Source of the DNA: Gammaproteobacteria bacterium
Lineage (GTDB): Bacteria; Pseudomonadota; Gammaproteobacteria; Steroidobacterales; Steroidobacteraceae
Direction of reading: 5' to 3'
Length of the DNA: 7,513 nucleotides
Assembly (NCBI GenBank): GCA_025350345.1
Contig: JANXYA010000077.1
Location: 1-7,513, forward strand
Both the position numbers and the translations under genes were made by a program. Of this stretch, positions 1-5,332 are shown in pieces; the first letter of the stretch is position 1; every line of letters starts with the position of its first letter. The notes beneath the pieces were generated by a model. It ran no database searches and was not told where the DNA came from. It worked only from the letters and a program-made list of their open reading frames with translations.

Positions 1-242
1 CCGGTCGCAAAGTCGGGCGCGAGCTCGATCGCCTTTTCGTGCTCGCGCTCCGAGGCGACCCAATCCCAGTCGTAGTGAAACAGGATGTCACCGAGCGAGG
101 CATGCGGCTCGCCCGCATCGGGATCGAGCATTATCGCCTTCAGCGCCGCTGCCTTGGCCAGCGGGATCGCCAAGCGCGGCGGATCGAATCCATGAACGCC
201 CAGGATGATGTGGCTGTCAATGGGGGTCGGAAGCCCAGATCC
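1..242 (-). pseudogene. Middle fragment of a TPR-repeat protein, minus strand, no start codon, runs off the left edge
   Basis: The minus strand is open from a stop at 245-243 to the left edge of the window and has no ATG or GTG that would start it upstream of the homology. The translation reads like the central part of the long TPR proteins that often follow a winged-helix or adenylate-cyclase domain. It has an IILGVHGFDPP segment (about 209-176), a KAAALKAIMLDP helix and turn, then HASLGDILFHYDWDW (about 85-41) and EKAIELAPDFAT at the edge. These are recognised family patterns, not a search result. Such proteins form helical scaffolds for protein binding. The section that should precede it in the protein is absent: recognisable homology begins near 221. 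The matching downstream section lies on the opposite strand just to the right (about 230-844). I read this as an inverted internal piece of the same gene. A separate truncated paralogue is the alternative. Confidence 0.7.
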
Positions 243-307
243 TCAGTGGCGACCTGGCGGGCGCGCTCGCTCGTCTGCAGCGCGCTCGCACGCTCGATCC
301 GCTTTCA

Positions 308-844
308 ATGATCGTTCGCGCCTCACTCGCCAGCGCCCTGGGACTGCTGGGTCGCCGCGAGGAAGCGCTGGCGGAATTGCGTGTCGCCATCGCCCTGGAC
401 CCGAGATTCCCGCGCACGCGCCGCGAACTTGCCCTGCAGCTGCTCGCCCTGGGCCGCACCGACGAGGCGCTGGCCGAGGCGCGCGAGCTGGCCAGGCTTG
501 CGCCGGATAACCTTCCCGCACTCGCGGTACTGGGCCTCTGCCTGGGACGCGCGGGTCACGCCGACGAGGCGCGTGCGCTGCTCAAAAGGCTGGACGGCGA
601 GCCGGGCAAGCCCTTCATCTCCTCGCTCGAGCTGGCTCGCATTGCCGCCGGGCTACTGGATCGCGAGCACACCATCCGGTATCTGGAGCGTGCGCTCGAT
701 GCGCGGGAAGGCTTTTTGCCCTTCATCGGTGGCGATGACGAGTTTGCGTTTCTCCACCACGACGCTCGCTACCTTGCCATCATACAAAAGATCGGAATCG
801 GAGCAGCTCGCGGTGCGCCGCCGGCCTCTATTGGCGGTCATTGA
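308..844 (+). CDS. C-terminal part of a TPR-repeat protein, probably a broken gene
   Basis: The 178-residue product from the only ATG in the frame is a row of TPR helices: residues 1-34 (ending ALDPRF), 35-68 (ending ARLAPDN) and about 69-95 (ALAVLGLCLGRAGHADEARA). A C-terminal segment (105-165) with FAFLHHDARYLAIIQKIG resembles the usual end of large bacterial TPR proteins. Family-like sequence starts before this ATG: the frame is open from 209, and ILSGDLAGALARLQRARTLDP is readable from about 239. No ATG, GTG or TTG precedes 308, and there is no Shine-Dalgarno sequence before it, so the true 5' part has been lost or moved. The minus-strand fragment at 1 to about 221 supplies the section that should come immediately before. 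The gene ends inside the tail of the convergent DUF4386 gene. If translated it would be a partial cytoplasmic scaffold; I think it is more likely a disrupted gene. Confidence 0.75.
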   Translation: MIVRASLASALGLLGRREEALAELRVAIALDPRFPRTRRELALQLLALGRTDEALAEARELARLAPDNLPALAVLGLCLGRAGHADEARALLKRLDGEPGKPFISSLELARIAAGLLDREHTIRYLERALDAREGFLPFIGGDDEFAFLHHDARYLAIIQKIGIGAARGAPPASIGGH

Positions 845-1392
845 CACTGGCCTGCCCATTCCGTGGTTGAACGCTCACGCCCATAACTAAGGAGCCACAG
901 CATGAGCGATCCTTCCCCAAGGATGCCGGCGGCCAGATTGTAGGGGGACAGATGGGCCGCAAGTAGCGGTGACAGGTAGGTCAGCCAGCCCAAACCGCCA
1001 ATCGCCATCAGCGCACCGAGAAGTCGAGGCAGAAAGCCCGATCTCACAATGAGATAGCCCACCAGGAAGCAATAGAGTCCATTCATTACCACGGGGAGGT
1101 CTACTCCCTGGGGATTCCAGCGCAGGGCCCCACAGCCAAGCCCCACGAGGTTAAAGGAAGCCGCGAGCAAAGAGAGTCCTCTGCTTACTGGCCGAAACAG
1201 GTCATAGAGCAGCAACGTCACCGCGATCATGCCTGCGACCGCGATGAGGTCGGCGGGAATTTCCAGCCGGCGAACGATGAATTCGCCGAATACTGCCGCC
1301 AGCAGGCTGAGCAGGAAGAGTGCACCGGCTATCCTGGCTTTGAGTCGCGGGGATGCTGCAGTGAAGCGTCGCATGAATGCAGCAGCGCTCAT
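838..1392 (-). CDS. DUF4386 family membrane protein, shorter than usual
   Basis: This encodes a 184-residue hydrophobic protein with about six membrane helices (near residues 20-40, 48-66, 72-90, 99-117, 121-140 and 150-170). The pattern is that of DUF4386: ARIAGALFLLSLLAAVFGEF at the start, TLLLYDLFRPVSRGLSLLAA in the middle, and GYLIVRSGFLPRLLGALMA followed by GWLTYLSP and GEGSLMLWLL at the end. The function of the family is unknown; it sits in the inner membrane. In relatives I recall, roughly 25-30 residues separate GEF from the second helix, but here EIPADLIAV follows almost at once, which may be an in-frame deletion. The ATG at 1392 is supported by AAGGA at 1404-1400 with a 7-nt spacer. 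The gene is divergent from the nuclease gene and its last bases overlap the end of the TPR gene. Confidence 0.85.
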   Translation of the reverse strand: MSAAAFMRRFTAASPRLKARIAGALFLLSLLAAVFGEFIVRRLEIPADLIAVAGMIAVTLLLYDLFRPVSRGLSLLAASFNLVGLGCGALRWNPQGVDLPVVMNGLYCFLVGYLIVRSGFLPRLLGALMAIGGLGWLTYLSPLLAAHLSPYNLAAGILGEGSLMLWLLSYGRERSTTEWAGQCQ

Positions 1393-1435
1393 CCTGGCGT
1401 CCTTGAATCGTCAACGCAGGTCCAGCTTCCTCTCG

Positions 1436-1451
1436 TGTACAGTCCTGTGCA
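1436..1451. promoter_or_regulatory. Imperfect 16-bp dyad in the divergent DUF4386/nuclease spacer
   Basis: TGTACAG-TC-CTGTGCA is an inverted repeat with 6 of 7 bases matching between the arms. It lies 17 bp before the nuclease start and 44 bp before the DUF4386 start, in a 75-bp spacer that must hold both promoters. Its size and symmetry fit a dimeric repressor operator. I cannot name the regulator, and no convincing -35/-10 pair is visible. A chance palindrome is possible. Confidence 0.3.
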
Positions 1452-1454
1452 AGC

Positions 1455-1460
1455 AGGGGG
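1455..1460 (+). promoter_or_regulatory. Shine-Dalgarno sequence fixing the nuclease start
   Basis: AGGGGG lies 7 nt before the ATG at 1468. This site favours that ATG over the in-frame upstream start at 1435, which would put 11 polar residues in front of the signal peptide and would overlap the dyad. Confidence 0.7.
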
Positions 1461-1467
1461 AAGACCA

Positions 1468-2502
1468 ATGAAGCCGTTGTTGCGGTGGATCATGGTGAGC
1501 ATGTTCGTGGCGGGCGCGTGCGCCGCTCCGGTGGCATTGGCCTGGAACGCGCAGGGCCATCAGACGGTGGGGGCGATTGCTGATTCGCTCCTGGCCCGGA
1601 CCCATGCCGGCACCGAGGTGAGCACCATCCTGGGAGGCGGTGAGACTCTCCAGATTGCCTCGCTGTGGCCGGATTGCGCGAAGGGCGTGGCGAAGAACAA
1701 TAAGACAGGGCTGTTCCACTTTGTCGTCAGCCCGAGGTTTCCGGAGTGCGCCCCGTTCCAGACGGCGGCGGGGAAAGAGGCGATGGTGAGCTTCGTGAAG
1801 CGCAACTGGGACGCCTGCCATCCGGCGGCCGACGAGGAAGTCTGTCACAAGCAGTACCACTACGCCGATGTAGCGATTGAACGCAATGGCTATGCGCGCA
1901 GCGAAATCGGGACCAGCGATCACGATGTCGTGAGTGCCATCAACGCAGCCTTGGCCGTGCTGCGGGGCAGGACGGCGCCGGCACCCTTTGATATTGCGAA
2001 CAAGCAGGAGGCGCTCAGGGTGCTGGCCCACTACGTGGGTGACGTGCACCAGCCGCTCCATGTCGGGGCCATCTATCTCAGTGCGACCGGACAGGAAGTG
2101 GATCCGGATGCGGGGCCCTTCGATCGGGCGACAAAGACCCAGGGTGGGAATCTGATCAAGGATGGCGCCAGTGGATTGCACCACGAGTGGGACACGATCC
2201 CGGCGAGTCTGGAGGTGAGCTCCTTCCTGTCGGATGGCGTCGCGGCGGCCAGGCACGTGCCGGTGACTAGTGGAGCGGTAGGTACCTGGGCGGCGCAGTG
2301 GGCGAGCGATGCGGTCATGGCCAGTCACACGGCGTTCCAGGGACTGAGCTTCGGGACGGAGGTCGATCCAGGGAAGAAGAAGGAGCATTGGCCGGTGACC
2401 GAACCAACAGGGTACGCGGTGGCCCGGGCGGCGGTGCAGAAGGCGCAGCTGGTGAAGGCGGGCGCGCGCCTGGCGCAGCTGCTGCAAGCCATTTGGCCGT
2501 GA
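1468..2502 (+). CDS. Secreted S1/P1-type zinc-dependent nuclease
   Basis: The 344-residue precursor should hydrolyse single-stranded DNA or RNA (and perhaps 3'-nucleotides) outside the cytoplasm, probably for phosphate or nucleoside scavenging. Residues 1-25 form a Sec signal peptide ending VALA. Cleavage there exposes Trp26, whose free amino group is a zinc ligand in P1 nuclease. The trinuclear zinc site looks complete by motif: W26 and H31 (WNAQGH), D69 (LWPD), H131 (YHYADV), H188, D192 and H198 (AHYVGDVHQPLH), and H238 and D242 (HHEWD). The spacings W-5-H, H-4-D-6-H and H-4-D match P1. A segment of about 60 residues separates D69 from H131 and carries several cysteines (C70, C94, C117, C126) that could form disulfides. 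The gene is divergent from DUF4386 and converges on the dehydrogenase with a 6-bp gap. It appears intact. Confidence 0.93.
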   Translation: MKPLLRWIMVSMFVAGACAAPVALAWNAQGHQTVGAIADSLLARTHAGTEVSTILGGGETLQIASLWPDCAKGVAKNNKTGLFHFVVSPRFPECAPFQTAAGKEAMVSFVKRNWDACHPAADEEVCHKQYHYADVAIERNGYARSEIGTSDHDVVSAINAALAVLRGRTAPAPFDIANKQEALRVLAHYVGDVHQPLHVGAIYLSATGQEVDPDAGPFDRATKTQGGNLIKDGASGLHHEWDTIPASLEVSSFLSDGVAAARHVPVTSGAVGTWAAQWASDAVMASHTAFQGLSFGTEVDPGKKKEHWPVTEPTGYAVARAAVQKAQLVKAGARLAQLLQAIWP

Positions 2503-2508
2503 GGGCCG

Positions 2509-3609
2509 CTAGAGCTCCAATACGATCTTGCCGACGAAGTCGCCGGACCTGAGCTGCGCAAGCGCCTCATCAATCTGCTCGAACCGATACACACGATTCA
2601 CGGCCGGGTGAATCTTTTTCATATTGATGAATTGGCTCATTTGGTAGTAGTCGGCCCTGGAGCCGACAAAGACACCGTATGCCGTGCCCATTTTCACCAG
2701 CAGGGGTTCGGCAGGCACGACGCCGTCGTAACCGGTCAGTCCACCGACGATCGCGATGCCACCCCGAAAGGCGAGGCTCTTGGCGGATTGCCCTAGCGTC
2801 TTGGTGCCGCCCAGGTCGATCACGATGTCGGCGCCATGCGCTCCGGTCATGCTGAGCACCTGCCCGCTCCACTCGGGTGACGTCCGATAGTTGATGAGAT
2901 CCCGGGCGCCCAGTGTCTTGGCCTGCTGGAGCTTGTCGTCGGAACTGCTGGTGACGATCATCCGTGCGCCCATGGCGGCCCCGAGTTGAATGGCAGCCGT
3001 GGACACACCGCCGGTGCCCTGCACCAGCACCACATCGCCGGGGCGGATCTTTCGCCAGGCGCGCAGCGCATTCCACGCCGTGAGCCACGCCGTCGGCAGT
3101 GTCGCCGCTTCGGCGTAGGTGAGGGTGGCAGGCATAAGAGCGATCGCTGTTTCGTCGAGCGCGACGTAATCCCCGAACACGCCGTCGACGTTCTGGCCGG
3201 TGACATCAGCGGTCTTCCTGGCGTCGGGCAATCCGTCGGTCCAGTTGCGAAAGTAGAGACTGGTCACCTTGTCGCCCGGGTGGAATCCGCGTACTGCTCG
3301 CCCGATCGCAACGATATCCCCCGCGCCATCGCTGCCGCCGATACGGCCGGCAAGATCGACGCCTGGGTCGATGGTCAGGACTTCCCAATCGCCACGGTTC
3401 AGTGCCACGGCACGCATGTGCACGAGGACCTGGTGCTCGCCCAGCGCGGGGACGGGACCCTCCGTGAGCCGGTAACGGTAGGTCTTGTCGGTTTTCTCAA
3501 ATTCGATCTTGCGCGTGGTCGGCGGAGTCGGGTCCGCGGCACTCGATGCATTGCCTGCAAGGAACCACAGTCCGAGCGCCGATACCATGGCCAGCTGGTG
3601 CTTCCTCAC
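2509..3609 (-). CDS. Zinc-free medium-chain dehydrogenase/reductase (quinone oxidoreductase-like) with a signal peptide
   Basis: The 366-residue product has the MDR fold: a GroES-like N-terminal half (GEHQVLVHMRAVALNRGDW, 57-75; AIGRAVRGFHPGDKV, 101-115), the linker AEAATLPTAWLTAWNAL (166-182), a Rossmann loop QGTGGVSTAAIQLG (197-210) and the usual end FVGKIVLEL. I find no cysteine in the protein, so the Cys ligands of catalytic and structural zinc are absent. That places it with the NAD(P)H-using quinone-reductase-like MDRs. The SSSDDK stretch after the second Rossmann strand (221-226) is compatible with NADPH. Substrate unknown. Unusually, about 32 residues precede the domain: a basic start, a hydrophobic core (MVSALGLWFLAG) and a likely cleavage site near A24. 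The start is GTG at 3609, supported by AAGGGGA at 3623-3617 with a 7-nt spacer. It is convergent with the nuclease, so not in its operon. Confidence 0.9.
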   Translation of the reverse strand: MRKHQLAMVSALGLWFLAGNASSAADPTPPTTRKIEFEKTDKTYRYRLTEGPVPALGEHQVLVHMRAVALNRGDWEVLTIDPGVDLAGRIGGSDGAGDIVAIGRAVRGFHPGDKVTSLYFRNWTDGLPDARKTADVTGQNVDGVFGDYVALDETAIALMPATLTYAEAATLPTAWLTAWNALRAWRKIRPGDVVLVQGTGGVSTAAIQLGAAMGARMIVTSSSDDKLQQAKTLGARDLINYRTSPEWSGQVLSMTGAHGADIVIDLGGTKTLGQSAKSLAFRGGIAIVGGLTGYDGVVPAEPLLVKMGTAYGVFVGSRADYYQMSQFINMKKIHPAVNRVYRFEQIDEALAQLRSGDFVGKIVLEL

Positions 3610-3871
3610 GCCTGCTTCCCCTTGCTTCCGGTGTCCCTGAACTTGTGGCCGGCCGGGAGCCTCTTACGTAAAGGACTGGGCCGAATACGGCGACATTCTA
3701 TGCTCGAGCGCACAGTTCCGACGCTCCGGGGCCCACGGGTGCTGCAAATGATTGATTATGTGGGGCGCATATTCGCCACATGAACTCAGGCCCGCTACAG
3801 GATTTACCCCAACGCGCGCGCGCGATGCAATGGCATACACTCACTGTGCAGATTCACATGCCTTAAGGCTT
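3610..3871. other. Divergent intergenic spacer between the dehydrogenase and DUF2946 genes
   Basis: This 262-bp stretch should hold promoters for both flanking genes. It contains the dehydrogenase Shine-Dalgarno sequence at its left end, a slightly AT-richer patch around 3745-3780 with an imperfect dyad, and a short alternating CG run at 3813-3824. The plus-strand frame of the DUF2946 gene stays open back to 3752, but that part looks non-coding. No convincing sigma-70 hexamer pair was found on either strand. Confidence 0.5.
3759..3780. promoter_or_regulatory. 22-bp imperfect dyad, possible operator
   Basis: TGTGG and CCACA are perfect inverted arms separated by 12 bp (GGCGCATATTCG), with one further symmetric pair inside (G3765 with C3774). 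It lies about 90 bp before the DUF2946 start and about 150 bp before the dehydrogenase start. The outer arms resemble a CRP-like half-site (TGTG/CACA), but the spacing is 6 bp longer than a CRP box, so I do not assign it to any known regulator. Confidence 0.25.
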
Positions 3872-4246
3872 ATGCAGCGACGTCCTTTCCATAGCGGCCG
3901 CCGTAACCTGGTCACCGGGCTCCTGCTCCTTGCGCTCGCATTCAGAGCCTATGTACCCATGGGGTTCATGCCGGCGGCCGGCCAGCCATTTGCGCTGGAG
4001 CTCTGCGCCGGGGAGTTTCCGGCGCCCGGCGCCGCGCATCACCTGCACCACCACGGGGACAGCCACGCCCAGTTCGCACATTGCCCGTTTGGCAGTGCTC
4101 CGGCGACAGGGCCGATTTCTCACTTCGCAGCGCCTGCGGTGGCAGACTCGGTGGCCTCGGCTCCGACCGTCCAATTCGAGCAACTGCGATTTACCGCTCG
4201 TTTCGATCGCGCCCATCAACCTCGGGCACCGCCCCGCCTCGCTTAA
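3872..4246 (+). CDS. Small His-rich DUF2946 family protein
   Basis: The 124-residue product begins with basic residues, followed by a hydrophobic segment (about 13-28, LVTGLLLLALAFRAYV) and the conserved turn VPMGFMPAAG (28-37). It then has Cys45, a histidine cluster (H56, H57, H59, H60, H61, H65, H70) next to Cys71 in HCPFG, and the tail RAPPRLA. This order of hydrophobic start, GFMP, Cys, His-rich stretch, CPF and a proline-rich end is the pattern I associate with DUF2946. The family's function is not known to me, but the His/Cys cluster could bind a metal. It is probably anchored in the membrane, facing the periplasm. The start at 3872 has AAGG only 3 nt upstream, a short spacing. In-frame starts at 3752 and 3830 lack a ribosome site and would spoil the signal-like N-terminus. 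It precedes the barrel gene by 105 bp and is probably co-transcribed with it. Confidence 0.75.
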   Translation: MQRRPFHSGRRNLVTGLLLLALAFRAYVPMGFMPAAGQPFALELCAGEFPAPGAAHHLHHHGDSHAQFAHCPFGSAPATGPISHFAAPAVADSVASAPTVQFEQLRFTARFDRAHQPRAPPRLA

Positions 4247-4340
4247 ATTGAGCTTCATCGGCTGATCGCGTGCTCAGGTGACTGGGCGCTGCGATCGGGC
4301 CGCTTCCATGCTTGATTTGAGCGCTCGTAGACACGAGTGC

Positions 4341-4345
4341 GGGAG
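4341..4345 (+). promoter_or_regulatory. Shine-Dalgarno sequence fixing the barrel protein start
   Basis: GGGAG sits 6 nt before the ATG at 4352. This selects that ATG over an in-frame GTG at 4337, which would itself precede the ribosome site. The rest of the 4247-4351 spacer shows neither a clear terminator nor a clear promoter. Confidence 0.7.
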
Positions 4346-4351
4346 ACGACC

Positions 4352-5332
4352 ATGCAATCCTCGATCAATCGCCTCGCGCTGGCGGGGTTGTTGTCATTGA
4401 TCGTTCCGGTGTCGGGCTGGGCCTGCGCCACCTGTGGCTGCACGCTCAGTGCCGATGCGGCCATGGGCTATTCGGCCAGCGCGGGGTGGCGCGCCAACTT
4501 TGAATACGATTACCTCAATCAGGACCAACTGCGCAGCGGCACGAGTACGGTGTCGGGCGTGCCGGATGGCCACGAGCTGGAGTACGACACGCTTAACCGG
4601 TACCTGACAGTGGGGCTGGGATACAGCCCGAGCGCCAACTGGAGCTTCGATGTGCGCGTGCCCTATGTCATCCGCGCGCACTCGACCTACGGCAACTTTG
4701 ACTCGACGCAGCCGCTGCCCGACCTCAGTAATTCGCGCAGTTCCAGTTTGGGGGATCTCAAGCTCATCGCCAGCTATCAGGGGTTCCTGCCCACGCACAA
4801 CCTGGGGCTGCAGCTGGGCCTGAAGTTGCCCACCGGCCAGTACGGGACGGCGGTCAACTTCTACGATGGCCCCAATGCCGGAACGCCGCTGGATGCGAGC
4901 TTGCAGCCGGGTACGGGCAGCATCGACGTGATCGTCGGCGCCTATTACTACCAGCCGATCAGCCAGGACTTTGACGTCTTCGCCAACGCCCAGTTCCAGG
5001 GCGCCGTGCAGCATCGGCTGGACCAGCCCGGCAATGATTACCGGCCCGGCAATGCCATGACCTTGAGTGCCGGCCTGCGCTACGAGGCCAACCCGCAGTG
5101 GGTCCCGCAGCTGCAACTGAATCTGTCGCACAAGGATGCCGACCAGGGGGCGTTGGCGGATGTGCCGGATACGGCCGGCACCGTGGCTTACCTGAGTCCG
5201 GGCCTGACCGCGCGGGTGCTGCACAACCTGCACGTTTATGGATTTGTGCAACTACCGATCGCCAGCAACCTGAGCGGCGACCAGTTGTTTCCGCACTGGA
5301 CGCTCAGCGTTGGAGCGAGCTATGTCCTCTGA
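4352..5332 (+). CDS. Outer-membrane beta-barrel-like protein with an N-terminal CxxCxC motif
   Basis: The 326-residue precursor has a signal peptide (about 1-24) with probable cleavage just before C25, giving a mature protein that begins CATCGC (C25, C28, C30). The rest alternates polar and aromatic or aliphatic residues in beta-strand fashion, for example GWRANFEYDYLNQDQLRSG (45-63), WSFDVRVPYVI, HNLGLQLGLKLPTGQYG and the terminal strand WTLSVGASYVL. It ends in a hydrophobic residue after an aromatic, as outer-membrane barrels do. It resembles proteins annotated as transporter or phenol-degradation MetA-like barrels, some of which share the CxTCGC and YLNQDQLRSG signatures. No substrate can be assigned. 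The Cys cluster could bind a metal or act as the partner of the thioredoxin encoded by the next gene, whose start lies inside this gene's 3' end. The N-terminus does not match a lipobox. Confidence 0.82.
   Translation: MQSSINRLALAGLLSLIVPVSGWACATCGCTLSADAAMGYSASAGWRANFEYDYLNQDQLRSGTSTVSGVPDGHELEYDTLNRYLTVGLGYSPSANWSFDVRVPYVIRAHSTYGNFDSTQPLPDLSNSRSSSLGDLKLIASYQGFLPTHNLGLQLGLKLPTGQYGTAVNFYDGPNAGTPLDASLQPGTGSIDVIVGAYYYQPISQDFDVFANAQFQGAVQHRLDQPGNDYRPGNAMTLSAGLRYEANPQWVPQLQLNLSHKDADQGALADVPDTAGTVAYLSPGLTARVLHNLHVYGFVQLPIASNLSGDQLFPHWTLSVGASYVL
5312..5315 (+). promoter_or_regulatory. Shine-Dalgarno sequence for the TlpA-like gene, inside the barrel gene
   Basis: GGAG lies 6 nt before the ATG at 5322 and within the last codons of the barrel gene. 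It favours that ATG over an in-frame TTG at 5310, which precedes it, and indicates translational coupling. Confidence 0.65.

Noticed and set aside
1411..2487. Long minus-strand open frame (358 codons) opposite the nuclease gene
   Set aside because: Its translation is Arg/His-rich without recognisable domains, while the plus strand encodes a nuclease with its whole zinc site. It is a GC-rich antisense shadow.
3695..3723. Minus-strand TAGAAT (3700-3695) as a -10 element for the dehydrogenase gene
   Set aside because: No acceptable -35 hexamer is found at 15-18 bp spacing, so a promoter call would rest on one hexamer.
2986..3783. Plus-strand open frame of 265 codons opposite the dehydrogenase gene
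   Set aside because: No recognisable domain. The minus strand encodes a complete MDR enzyme across the same bases.
3813..3824. Alternating CG run that could form Z-DNA
   Set aside because: Only six CG repeats in a GC-rich genome, so easily expected by chance.
4247..4351. Possible terminator hairpin (TGAGC...GCTCA) after the DUF2946 gene
   Set aside because: The stem is only 5 bp with an 18-bp loop and no T-tract, so it is not a credible terminator.
4424..4441. Lipobox or c-type heme site in the barrel protein's CATCGC
   Set aside because: The residues before the first Cys (GWA) do not fit a lipobox, and no His follows a CxxC pair as heme attachment requires.
4394..5251. Minus-strand open frame of 285 codons opposite the barrel gene
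   Set aside because: No family resemblance and no ribosome site that stands out. The plus-strand frame has a signal peptide and barrel pattern, so this is a shadow.
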